Assembly (NCBI GenBank): GCA_963693365.1
Contig: CAVNZM010000003.1
Coordinates: 7,998,001-8,062,000 of the forward strand
Direction: 5' to 3'
DNA length: 64,000 bases
From: Amoebidium appalachense
Taxonomy: Eukaryota; Ichthyosporea
Below are positions 20,222 through 31,700 of this stretch, one piece after another; positions within the stretch are counted from its first letter, which is position 1; the number at the start of each line of letters is the position of its first letter. Below the pieces are notes generated by a model. It was given only the letters and a program-made list of their open reading frames with translations, ran no database searches and had not been told where the DNA came from. A program made the translations under genes and the position numbers.

Positions 20222-22101
20222 GGTGTGTGTGTGTGTGTGTGTGCCGCGGGTGTGTGTGTGTGTGTGTGTATGCACGTGCGTGTTCATGTAAGACGGATCA
20301 TGATCATGATCATCAGTTTGATTGTGTGTGTGATTATTTTTTTAAAAAAGAAAACAAGACTGCAACATGTGCCGGTGTATCTATGGCCAACAAAGGTCAT
20401 TCCGTGTGCATGTGCTCATCTTCATGGCGTACGCGTGTGTGTTTATTTGTGTGTTTGTGTTTGTGTCTGTGGGTGTGTGTGTGTTGGGGAAGGGGGCCAG
20501 GGCAGTGGTGTGGGTGGGTGGGTGCACATTGGAGAGAGGAAGGGAAGGAGGGGAGGGAGGGGGGGGGGGGGGGGGGGGGGAGGGGCGGGCGGGCTGGGGG
20601 GGGAGACGGGTTGTATCATGTACGTGGATATAAATGACATGACCTTAGCCATGGCTATGACACGTACATGTGGTGTGGTGACATGAGCCAGTGCGGTGGT
20701 GGTGAGGGGAGGTTGGGGGGGGGGGGGGGGGGGGGGGGTACTCAAAACGGTTAGCGTTCGGTCTATTATTTAAGCGAGTGCACGTGGGCAGGTGACAAAA
20801 ATGCATACATACACATGGGCTCGAAACGACATGTGATTCTTTGGTCGTCTGTTTACGTTTGTGCTATCGAAAGTTGCAAATCAGAGACACCAGTATAATA
20901 TATTGGTACATGTAGGGTACGCACTGCGCATGGACTATGCACATATTTAGTAACACCCGTACTTTTAAATTTTCACGACGGGCCCACGCTTATAGCCTAG
21001 ACCATGAACAGGCACCCTACGTCCTTGTTCACATTAGGGTCAGAACGATGTCTTGACTTGACTACAGTTAAATATTTATATACATGTTCTTTGCTGGACA
21101 GAAATGATAAATTGCTCAGGGGATAGCAATTAACCACAGCGACACTCCATGTGGGTGGACATACAGAGATGGCATATTGAACATGTATTCATGAGCATAT
21201 ACACCAACTTGCTATGAATAAATTATGACACGGTGGCACAGCGCGTCGAAAGGTCTACGAATATTCTACGAATATTCCACGAATATTCTACGAAGGGCAC
21301 ACGCCTACAGCCTTAATTAACACAACGAACATCACCCAGATTCATTAACAAGTCAGCTATGCTACCCCTGGATGGCATTACCACAAATATTTGCTTCACA
21401 TGCAAATAGCGGTAATGTTTTGTGCAAGAAAAACAGAGACCAAAACACAACCGAACTGATCAACACCCCATGGGGCTGGTACCCACCACTAGGCAGCGGC
21501 ACTGATTTCGAATAAGACCATAAATATAAAGGTTCAAAACGCTTGCAAACACTTTTCCCAGCATCGGTACCAAAAATGAGCGGGAAAATGTACCACTTGA
21601 AGGCAAAAACAGACAGAAAACACGTGAGAAATGCGTATTGGAGTGCCACCAAAATGATGTTGGTGCCACACACTAGGCACACACGCTTACACAACACAAT
21701 ATGGGCGACGGATGTACCTCAATTTATTACGTCTCTTTAAATCTCTGAAAAGTGTGAAACCTCTACTACGCTGCTTTATATCTCTACGAGAACTCACAAC
21801 TCTTGTTATGGTTCGAATACTAACGACATATAACCATTAAACGCTTAGTAGTACATCCAATTGCAAACACCTGTGCAAAAAGAGTAATACATGTACTAGT
21901 GGCACGAAAAGACGCTTTATCCTACGAGGGTACTTCATTTGGCGCTGTTGGTTAAACCGCAGTTATGCCATACACAGCCTATGTCATGATTTACGTGAAA
22001 AAATTGGGATAGTTACTATGCAAGCAACTGGTAACTTACACAACGCATGTTTCGGTAACTCGGTTTGATAATGGTGAGCGATTTTCACGGAGTTCAAACA
22101 T

Positions 22102-22135
<34 letters not shown>

Positions 22136-22181
22136 ACCACCAACACACTCTCTTTCTAAAACAAAACAAAACAAAACAAAA

Positions 22182-22216
<35 letters not shown>

Positions 22217-22422
22217 CCACACAACTTAGTATACTCTTTACTTTTAAATTGTAATTCTAGACTGCACGTTTCAATCACCCCCTCGTTAAAGCTAAGTTTA
22301 GTATTTAACCACAATACAAAGAGACGCCTATGTACACTAAGACACTAAAAAAAAAAAAAGCACTCTAAACGTGTTCCATTCAATCGATCGTGCACCAGCA
22401 TTTGAAGGCCTTGTTATAAAAC
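19100..22422. other. Intergenic region with simple repeats, no supported gene
   Basis: PSMD9 3' flank, then G/C tracts (19311-19339, 19371-19400), GT arrays (about 19938-20006, 20165-20280), a G-run at 20562-20580, mostly unique AT-rich sequence at 20760-22100, a C tract at 22104-22135 followed by (aaaac)n and an A tract at about 22155-22213. An open frame at 21697-21362 (minus) is hydrophobic but has no recognisable domain. Confidence 0.5.
21256..21294 (+). repeat. 11-bp tandem repeat
   Basis: Unit tctacgaatat, about three and a half copies (one with a C change), isolated in AT-rich intergenic DNA. Confidence 0.75.
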
Positions 22423-23956
22423 TTAATGTTTTCTTAACGCCACGCCCGCCAACATCTGCTGTTTGATAACTTCCGCTTTTTTGTCTGTACACAAATCCTC
22501 CTTTGGCAAGCCGCTGCTCCACAAAACACTACTCAAATCATCTACCAAAATCAGATTCCCATCAGGGCCTAACATGGCTTTTGTTCCCTTCTGGTCGCCG
22601 CTAGCAGACCACATCCCATCGTACAGAGGCTTCGCCGGCGACCACATCTGCAAATTCCCGTTGTGGATGCGAAGTTGCAGCCCGTCGTTTTCTGTTGCCC
22701 ACGGCCACAGATTTGCTGTTTTGGTCTGCCACACGACGCGTCCAGTCGAGTCAGTGATGACCATGTTTTGGTCTTTTTGGATGGTGATCGTAAGCTTGCA
22801 CGGGCCCTCCAAAGTCTCGCCCATTTTCAGTGGCTTATCAGCGGTTATGGGTCCGGCTGCAGGATGAGATGTTTGTATTAGTGATCGCCCTCTCTCCTGC
22901 TCCTTTTTCTATGTCTGTTTGTAGCCTTTTTTCTTCTTTTTTATCCCTCCACTATTTTTTGGGCTGCTTGTGTCGACCTTACCCACGACATTGGTGATTA
23001 GAACTGCTAGACAACCCCAACATGCACCGGTGAGGCAAGGAAAAAATAAATAAATAAACCTAAGCCGCATCAATAACGTTGCACACACACGCACATGCAC
23101 CAAGCAAGCATGGAACATCACACTCACCCTTTGGGAATTGCTGCAGGTGTGTGCTCAGGTCAACGGTCGACATCGATCGTGTAACGCCCTGGGCCGGTGC
23201 CTCCGTGCTACCAATCTTCTTGATTGCCGCCTCGACTCTACCTTTTCCCTTTCCTGGTACACCTTGTGCAGGCAACGCAGCCGAAATGGGTAATGTTGAC
23301 CCCATGTTCCCGCCAAGATTACTAACAGGGAGGGCCGCGCTGGGGGACCCTTGGAAGGCTGGTGCGTTAAAGGAGCCTGGCATATTCTCCACAGTTCCAT
23401 CACTGTTGAACGAAGATACAACACCACCATAAGCAGTTGGGTCGTAGTTTATCACCCCTCCCTGGTTAGAGCCAGCGCTGGGGTCGCTGCCTGAAGCATA
23501 GAGTCCAGCATTGGGATCAGTTGTGGTTTGGCCGATGTTTCCCGTTGTTTGGTCCCCTGCTCCAGGATTACTGGCATTTGGGTCGTTATTATTTGGAATA
23601 CTGTTACCAATTGGATCGTTTCCACTGTTATTGTTGTTGTTACCATTTGAATCGTTTCCAACATTATTATTGTTATTATTGCTATTCTGTGCATTGTTAT
23701 ACGGGTCGTTTGTCGCATCGAGAATAGCTTGTATCTCCGCTACTTCGAGCACTTTGTTGTTGTTTGTGTCATATCCGCTATCGATTAGAAGCTGTTTTTC
23801 TTCTGGTGTGAGCGCATCAAGAATTTCCTGTGCAGTTGGAAGGCCATTATCCTGACGACGAACATGAGTGCGTGGTTGTGTGGATGCACTTGCAGCTGCC
23901 TGTATGGCAAAAAGTGCTCCAAGCACACAAGGAAGCAAGACGCCTTTACGAAGCAT
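22423..23956 (-). CDS. Secreted EF-hand / Asn-rich linker / B-type (bulb) lectin protein, two exons
   Basis: Exon 1 is 23956-23128 and exon 2 is 22856-22423. The donor is AAGG|GTGAGT and the acceptor cctgcag|CC; the phase matches and gives 420 residues. The ATG at 23956 opens a signal peptide (MLRKGVLLPCVLGALFAIQA); an in-frame GTG lies seven codons upstream. After it comes TAQEILDALTPEEKQLLIDS and a canonical EF-hand loop DTNNNKVLEVAE (calcium ligands at 1, 3, 5, 9 and 12). A long Asn/Gly/Pro-rich linker of about 180 residues follows. Exon 2 is a B-lectin domain with the usual repeated strands: ITIQKDQNMVITDSTGRVVW, LQLRIHNGNLQMWSP and AMLGPDGNLILVDDLSSVLW. The mannose-site motif QxDxNxVxY is only partly kept (QKDQNMVIT), so sugar binding is uncertain. 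Likely an extracellular or wall-associated lectin; role inferred from domains only. Confidence 0.82.
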
Positions 23957-26285
23957 ATTGCCGTTGTATATTTTCACATAAAGGATGAAGGCTGTGTTTT
24001 ACTAATATAAAAAAATTAAAGAGAAAAAGTTGCTCACTGTCTAATATTCGCTACGTCGTACGTTTAGGTTTCTGCATATACTTGCAGTAGTGAGTGACTA
24101 TTGTGTTTTCATTACGGATGTCAAAGATGGTCTCAGTTGAACAGGTGCATGTTACCAACGTAGTATGCTCCACGGTTATTATTTATCCTACTTACGAGTG
24201 AGCGAAGGTAATGATGCCCCACCTACGTGCATGCGAGTGACGGTGAACCTCTCACATGCGTGGGCAAAAAGGCTTATCAACAAAGCATGGGGTGCATGCA
24301 TGAAGTGATTCCTGATGCCTACGACTCTCAACTCTAGGCTACGAGACGGAGCGGGAAGTTCCCCCCGGCCTGTGAATGGATTGTGGTATGCTATGGAATG
24401 CGGCGCACACAGCAGCGGAACAGCACATGAGCTTAAACGGAAAAGACGTTAGAGCGATAGTGAAGTTGAAAAAATAATATTGATATGTAATATAATATTT
24501 ATATTACGATTGGTTTTAAAGATTCTTCCTTTTTAAAGATATACATATGGGGTTTATTTTGGACTTGCAGGATATGCATCCTATTCATAGCCTCAAAGGG
24601 CCAGTTATCACGATAAACAACATCGATGTTGATTGGCTGATAGAGTGCTGCTCAATCCCCCGACACCTTCAAGCTCAAGTAAGACCCATTTTCGAGACGC
24701 AGATGACTTCGAGGAATTATAGGGTCCAAATTGATTATTCCAGTACTGGACCTAGTTATCTCCATTACAAAAGTCTAAAACAAAACAAATATCCTTTTTT
24801 TTATCATATATGTGGCTAACATTCATATGTAGATTGTGAGTTGGGTGTGCGGCGCTTGAAATGCTAATCAAACACCAGGCAAAAAATTCAGATCTAGAAA
24901 TATTAATCATGTATTTGCAAAGAAAATCAAAACATGTTGCCTCTAATGACTATGGTGTTTAATCCCGATTACTTGTTATATCTTTTGGTACGTATTCTCT
25001 ACGAGACTACTCTACATTGGAGTGAATCAAAAATCGTACAGAATCTCTTAAGCACAGCTATAAACTTTATTCGTTAAAAAAAAAATTGCGACTGCAGAAG
25101 TTATCCCCCAAAACGCAGCCCGCGGAGTGTAGGGTGAATAGGACATCGGATTCCGCCAGGAATTATTTATGATCATTGTGACCCTGGTATGACTCATGAG
25201 TCAATTGTCACATATATCAGTGTAACATGCCCAAGTATAGTACTGCTGCCCAAACTATAATGTTCTTTCTTATATTGCTAAGCTGAAATGGTTAAAAAAA
25301 AAACATGAAAATTATTGTGTTAACAGAATCCCGGTAACCAAGCACCAACCACCGTCATACTCATGGGTGAGGTATTTTGCCATCTCGCAGGCGTTTTAAC
25401 CTTGAGCCCAATGACGCAGCATATTGCTATCGGTAATGCACACAAGTGATCAGATCCCAATCAGATAACTACAGTGCGCATACCAGCACAATAGCTACAC
25501 TGAGAGGGATATAAAACACCAATCATATCGCAATGCGGCACAGAGGGAGTGGCAAAGTTTGCCGGAGCCTCCTGGCAGCCCGCCGGCGGAGGCTCGAGTC
25601 GTTTCAAGCCTGATGACGCCCCGATGACGCCTGGCACCTCGATTTTCTTACCTATTCATAGTAATGAAGGATTGGCTAGAATTCAATGTCCCGACAGCCT
25701 GCCCGGCGTTAAATCCTGAGATAGACCTGCTTGTGATTGGATCTGCGGTTATGACGTATGACATGGGCCCCATGGCCCCCATGGGGTTCACACAAAGAAC
25801 GTTCAATGATTAGACAACCGCTACAAAACTTATAAACACTAATATAATTAGTGCACGACGTCAAAAGCTTAGAAGTTTTATATAAAATATTGATATATGA
25901 ACAGGTGACATATTATGTATTTTTTAGCCACAAATGAATCAACATCACCAGCAAGCCAGAAACATGCTTTTGCTTTTCTATTGGCGAAATATCATGCATG
26001 TGGCATAAAGTTATGCAGAGGAGTGTAAGCCGAATAGACCGGACCTTGGTTCAGCTTTATGATTGTTTAGCTCATAAAAAGCTTTGATACCGCATAAAAT
26101 CTTTAATTGTGAGGCACTTCACAACCCGAACGAGTGCTTGAGCATTTTTTCCCTGGGAGAGGAGGCATACAGGCTCCCACAATCGAGAGAAATGGTGTGT
26201 CACAGCAATTTCCAAATCACCTCTTAAACCCTAAATCGACCTATGCTATTGGGCGCGAGCGCACCACCGAATGTGCCGACCGGGT
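23957..26285. other. AT-rich intergenic region
   Basis: No supported gene. A 90-codon open frame at 24547-24819 (plus) is not similar to anything I recognise and has AT-rich codon use. There are no long G/C tracts here, unlike most of the window. Confidence 0.5.
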
Positions 26286-26293
26286 CCCGCCAC
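26286..26293 (+). repeat. 8-bp target-site duplication (left) of the P-type transposon
   Basis: CCCGCCAC directly before the terminal inverted repeat. The same 8 bases follow the right terminus at 35546-35553. An 8-bp duplication is the hallmark of P-superfamily insertion. Confidence 0.88.
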
Positions 26294-26329
26294 CAAGGCC
26301 TCCTAAATAGCACACCGGGCCGAGGCACG
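26294..26329 (+). repeat. Left 36-bp terminal inverted repeat of the P-type element
   Basis: Starts caaggcctcc and ends gggccgaggcacg. It matches the reverse complement of 35510-35545 without mismatch. Confidence 0.9.
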
Positions 26330-26861
26330 CAATAGACTAATACTCCAGATTACGTGTAAAGAGTAGGGTGATCGAAAACTGAAATCTTACGTGCCCCTCC
26401 GGGGTCTCCTACATCAGACTAATTTTAGTGCAAAACTTGTGCAAACATTACGCTAAACTACCAGACGCAATCATCACTGCCTATAACTGCCTAAGTCTCA
26501 CACAACGCACCCAGTGCGTCGTCGTTCAAAAACGAGAAAACGTCGAAGTCCTCCTCCTCGAGCACAGCCTCCACGTCGTCGCTGGCGCTGGGGCCGTGTG
26601 GTCCGGGCGTGCGCCGCCAATAAACCGGTTGATGCACCCTCGTATTTCTTGGTTTGCCGGTTTGGCTTGTTGGTTGGTGTTTTCTTTTTCGCGTTGCGTT
26701 CCTTGGTGTAGTTGTTGAGCAAAATGTTGGTCATTCTCATGGCGATGCCGTCGAGGTACTGCGCCGTGTCCTCCTCGCACTCCTCACAAGTAATGCCTCG
26801 AATTGTCTCTGTCTCCGGCCGGCTCTTGGCGTGCTGAACCGCGAGCGTGCGAACCAGCAGG

Positions 26862-26866
26862 CGGTG
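26862..26866 (+). repeat. 5-bp target-site duplication (left) of the LTR element
   Basis: CGGTG directly before the 5' LTR. The same bases follow the 3' LTR at 31701-31705. Confidence 0.88.
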
Positions 26867-27347
26867 TGTAAACAACTGTACACATGAACTGTACATGTTT
26901 ACTAAAGAATGTGATCTACTAGCACACGATTCGTGCTTTGTAATGAATATCACATAAATATTATGTCCGCACCAATAGGACTCACTCTGACCTAAGAATT
27001 GAACCATATATGGTTCTTCCGCTGCATACCACATAAACGAAGTGAACCAATAAGAGGTTTGCATAAATAGGACAAAGGTCTGACTGGCTCGGACCGCACC
27101 AGAATCACGAATGGCATGTTGCCACCCGCGCTGGCCGCGGATGAACCAATCCTGGGCCTTGATCCGAAACCTGGGGGCTATATAAGAAAGCCGTCCCAGT
27201 ACGGGGATCACATCAGTGAAGTCTTGAGACAGACTGAGTCGGCCCATAGTAAAAGCAACCTGGTCGCGTGTGCCTTTCTACCCGTTCTCTGTCTTTATTT
27301 TGATTCAGTTGTACTCTGCCTTATCCTAACTAGTCCAACTGTTTACA
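26867..27347 (+). repeat. 5' LTR (481 bp)
   Basis: Perfect 8-bp terminal inversions TGTAAACA / TGTTTACA. Contains a CCAAT box (accaatcctgg, about 27145) and a TATA box tatataag at 27179-27186, a plausible promoter for + strand transcription. Confidence 0.9.
27179..27186 (+). promoter_or_regulatory. TATA box in the 5' LTR
   Basis: tatataag about 34 bp downstream of a CCAAT motif. The same motif sits at 31532-31539 in the 3' LTR. Transcript start would lie roughly 25-30 bp further on. Confidence 0.6.
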
Positions 27348-27348
27348 T

Positions 27349-27365
27349 TGGCGACCGCGGCAGGA
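27349..27365 (+). promoter_or_regulatory. Primer-binding site of the LTR element
   Basis: tggcgaccgcggcagga starts with the TGG that pairs with a tRNA CCA end. The LTR end plus first part of this site (ctgtttacattggcgaccgc) is repeated about 48 bp downstream at 27387-27406. Confidence 0.65.
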
Positions 27366-28492
27366 CACTGTTTTACATTGCCAACTGTTTACATTGGCGA
27401 CCGCGCAGTTCAAGAATCTCGCATCCTTCGAATCTCACATCTTTCAATCAGTTCAAGAATCTCACATCTTTCAATCAGCTCAAGAATCTCCCATGGCCGA
27501 TCACAATCCTTTTTACCCCGATGATAGGCACATCTTTCCTTGTCCGGCTTAGAATATATACACCGACAAGTTTGAAGTGGCCAGCCCACCTACACGGAAA
27601 GAATTGAAAGCATGTAAAACTTCTTTTGCTACGACACATCAAAAATGTGAAGAAAAACGAATACACAACGAAACAACGAATACACGAACAAACGAATAAA
27701 GAATTGCTAACGAAGCAATGAACCAACGAAAAACGAACTATCACGAATACGCAATGAAATAAAGAATTAACGACAAGCGAATGCATAAAGGAAATACGAA
27801 ATGAATGCAACACAAAACAAAACAAAGTAACGAAGTTATCAAACGACAAAAAACGAAAAACGAAAGCAAAATGAAATGGAAATACGAAAATGAAAGAACG
27901 AATGCACAACACTGCTTGGGTTGCAATGCACACAGCCCCCTCTATGTTACGAAGAAAAGAAAACCGTTGCCCTTGCGTGCATTGCGCTATTGCACACTGT
28001 CATCGTGTCCATGCCACCGCATGCACGTCCACACTCGCAAGCCAGATGCACGGCCACTTTCAGCACGAATGCATTTAAAGAAGAAGATAGTCGCTGTTCC
28101 TATAGCATTGAGGACATAAGATCTTATGAAAGTAGTGTTGCATGCATGCTTCGAATCCCTTGCTGTTGTCGAATACACCATGCCCCATAGTTTAGCGCAC
28201 AGGATGCACAACATGCGCATGAATGTATGCTGGCATGCCTAAACACATTACGAACATATGCCTCATGTATGGCCCTTCCTGGTGCCATGCCCAAACGAAT
28301 TTGCACTCTTGGTGCACAGAAGGCATGTTGTTAATAAAGTCGATGCAGAACTTTTGTTCGTGCATGTGAAAGACAAACGAAGGTGTGGGGTACGAATTTA
28401 ATGGTACTTGCCAGTCTGTGGCAATACTGTAACATACGAATTACACTGTCAAGCCTTGCACTAGCTGCCGGCACACCCCCACCAGAACAAAA

Positions 28493-29850
28493 GAATGTGG
28501 TATGGGCACCGTTCCCTCACAACCCCAGCATACAGTGTCAGTATTTTGGCTGGAAGCCTTTCAGTTTCGAATTACGAATACCCTCCTTCACTACTGAAGA
28601 AAGTGAGTAGAGTCCGCTGTGACTAGGGTCGTCGTGGCGCGCTTGGGCGCTGACCCGTTTTTTACTGCTTTCAGTGTGTTAACTCCATGACTGAACTCCA
28701 TGACTGAACTCCATGACTGAACTCCATGACTGAACTCCATGTCTGCACCTGGCAGAGACGTGGTTTATATACCCGTGGGGCAGCAGTCTGGAATGTAATC
28801 CGGATGCCAGGCGCTAATCGGATTGGTTACTTTTATTTAGAGATCTCTGGGACCAGTGAACCAATCGTTTGCAGTCAAAACACAATTGGCAACATTCCTC
28901 AACTATGCAGATGTGCATGTGGTGATCGAGTGTCAGTGTGTGTCTGTGTACACGGAACCAATTGTAAAGCTAACATACACATATTGTGGAGTGAGCGTAA
29001 GTCTGCACTCCAACACCCCTACCCAATTGGAGAAGTGTACACACCACTAGAGAAGAGAGAGTGAGTGTGGCTACTTGCAGGGTAGACCGGGGTGTGCATT
29101 CCACTGTGGTGCTTGCCCCGCCAATGAAGTGGAATACTTGACGTTGATGTCGCAGGCTGCTGCGGATGGAGTTTGTGGAAGCGAAAGTCTCTACTTCACG
29201 GAAATACGCTCGCGGGTGTAGGGTACAGCCTAGAAGTCGGGTTCTGGCTCCTCCGTTCAAGGCGTCGTAGGGGACGTGAAGTTAGAGGCCGCGGTGTCGT
29301 GTCTGGGCCCATAACCCTGTTGGAAGTAGAGTCCGCTGTGACTAGGGTCGTCGTGGCGCGCTTGGGCGCTGACCCGTTTTTTACTGCTTTCAGTGTGTTA
29401 ACTCCATGACTGAACTCCATGACTGAACTCCATGACTGAACTCCATGACTGAACTCCATGTCTGCACCTGGCAGAGACGTGGTTTATATACCCGTGGGGC
29501 AGCAGTCTGGAATGTAATCCGGATGCCAGGCGCTAATCGGATTGGTTACTTTTATTTAGAGATCTCTGGGACCAGTGAACCAATCGTTTGCAGTCAAAAC
29601 ACAATTGGCAACATTCCTCAACTATGCAGATGTGCATGTGGTGATCGAGTGTCAGTGTGTGTCTGTGTACACGGAACCAATTGTAAAGCTAACATACACA
29701 TATTGTGGAGTGAGCGTAAGTCTGCACTCCAACAAGAATGTGGTATGGGCACCGTTCCCTCACAACCCCAGCATACAGTGTCAGTATTTTGGCTGGAAGC
29801 CTTTCAGTTTCGAATTACGAATACCCTCCTTCACTACTGAAGAAAGTGAC
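28493..29850 (+). repeat. Internal segmental duplication A-B-C-B-A inside the LTR element
   Basis: Block A (agaatgtggtatgggcaccg ... gaagaaagtga) occurs at about 28493-28606 and 29735-29849. Block B (gtagagtccgctgtgactag ... gtctgcactccaac) occurs at about 28607-29012 and 29327-29734. A unique segment C lies between the B copies. All copies are direct and nearly identical. Block B includes four 13-bp repeats (aactccatgactg) at about 28680 and 29399. Confidence 0.8.
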
Positions 29851-31210
29851 GTGGAAGACGAATACGAATACGAATGCAAGGTGTTGTTGACTAACACATC
29901 GGACCATCATGTGTATTTAGGCTTTGGTACGGAGATGACCATGTTATTCCCTTGCAATATGATGACACTGTAACAATTTAGCACGTGCATACCCCACCAA
30001 TGGGCACATGCGGGAGACAACCCCACAAGCTGCCTTATTGGGCACCTCTGCTAAAACGAATATTCTTCTCACGAAGGAACAGAAGAATGCCACGAACACG
30101 AACCACACACTCACCAGGCAGCTACTTACATCTAATGTATGTAAGAAGTAGGGTGTGTGAACGGGGTAACTACATGAACACCAACACGAAAGCAAGCACA
30201 GCACAAAGCAGTTCCACGAATACGAATGGTTTTGGTATTCCACACAACGAACAGAACCTACAGTAGGGCCACCTACAAATGAAGCAGAGGATGGGGCACC
30301 ATCCAGACCTGCACTGGAGGATATGAAGATACGAAGCGCGCTCACGAAGTTGCTTACAAAAGAAAGGGCGACTCTGACGACTTTTCTTTTTAGGCCAAGC
30401 CTCCAGAAGAATGTATTATGCCTGGAATCCCCCTGCTCAACGAAAAATGGCTGGCAAATGGGATACGAAAACTGCTCACGAATGGAAGCATGTGTTTTCT
30501 GAAGAAGGTTTGCTTTGCCTACCCTCTTCTTATGAATTATGAACCGGGTTTTTACTGGTTCGAATTCTGACGGGCTGATATATTTCTTTATGTCGCCCAA
30601 CGAAGAACACTTGGGGCATTTTTATTCATGTTTTTCCCAGCTCCGATGATGCAGGGTTAAAGCTGAAAGGAAAGAAGTGCTATTTGTTCATGAAAGAAGT
30701 GGCTTTTCTGGCCATGGCGACTCGCCTTACAGTCTTAAGGTAGAACCGGGATAAGGAGCAGCGGCTAAGCCTTGAAGCTATCCACCACTACCTGAGCTAC
30801 GAAGTGACCTAAGCCTTGAGTTATATTCATTATCGAATGTTTGGTATGATCATTCATCCACACAACCAAATTACTCGCAATTGAAAACGAATCTGCGGGA
30901 GTATCCTAAAAAGGAAAAATTCCCAAAAGAAAAATACTACTTCTACAGAAAAGCCAAGCACAGAGACGAAGCGAACAATTCGCACACACTCTGCAACAAT
31001 CTTCGCCACGAAAATGAAATCACAGAAGAATGCTGCATGAATTTACGTTTTGGCAAATGAAGAAGTGCTCATAGACGTGCACAACTCTATTCAACCGTCC
31101 TTGCTCTGTTCTGCCCAGCAGGTCGGCGCACAAGAATTCTCGCTGAAGGTTGTTTATCGCCTCTCAGCCTGGTGGTTTGCTTGTCTAACGACACCACCAG
31201 GCTCCCGACA

Positions 31211-31219
31211 AGGGGGGAG
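31211..31219 (+). promoter_or_regulatory. Polypurine tract of the LTR element
   Basis: aggggggag directly before the TGTAAACA start of the 3' LTR, as expected for plus-strand priming. Confidence 0.75.
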
Positions 31220-31700
31220 TGTAAACAACTGTACACATGAACTGTACATGTTTACTAAAGAATGTGATCTACTAGCACACGATTCGTGCTTTGTAATGAA
31301 TATCACATAAATATTATGTCCGCACCAATAGGACTCACTCTGACCTAAGAATTGAATCATATATGGTTCTTCCGCTGCATACCACATAAACGAAGTGAAC
31401 CAATAAGAGGTTTGCATAAATAGGACAAAGGTCTGACTGGCTCGGACCGCACCAGAATCACGAATGGCATGTTGCCACCCGCGCTGGCCGCGGATGAACC
31501 AATCCTGGGCCTTGATCCGAAACCTGGGGGCTATATAAGAAAGCCGTCCCAGTACGGGGATCACATCAGTGAAGTCTTGAGACAGACTGAGTCGGCCCAT
31601 AGTAAAAGCAACCTGGCCGCGTGTGCCTTTCTACCCGTTCTCTGTCTTTATTTTGATTCAGTTGTACTCTGCCTTATCCTAACTAGTCCAACTGTTTACA
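31220..31700 (+). repeat. 3' LTR (481 bp)
   Basis: Same ends and length as the 5' LTR, with two differences seen by eye. Followed by CGGTG (31701-31705), the right copy of the target duplication. Confidence 0.9.

Larger units (their letters stand above)
26867..31700 (+). mobile_element. Young LTR retrotransposon without recognisable gag-pol (LARD-like)
   Basis: Two 481-bp direct repeats with TGTAAACA...TGTTTACA ends enclose 3872 bp. A primer-binding-like tggcgaccgcggcagga begins two bases after the 5' LTR, and the purine tract aaggggggag abuts the 3' LTR. By eye the LTRs differ at two positions (near 26988/31341 and 27264/31617), which points to a recent insertion. The interior has no reverse transcriptase, integrase or protease motif in any frame. 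Instead there are short frames (for example about 29575-29973), segmental duplications and many CGAA motifs. It is therefore probably a large non-autonomous derivative moved by a partner element. Confidence 0.85.

Noticed and set aside
21362-21697. Hydrophobic 111-codon frame on the minus strand
   Set aside because: No ATG-started, family-like protein; the other strand is also open. It was left as unassigned.
28680-28740. Short regular repeats that could suggest a CRISPR-like array
   Set aside because: A 13-bp tandem repeat without spacers inside a eukaryotic LTR element.
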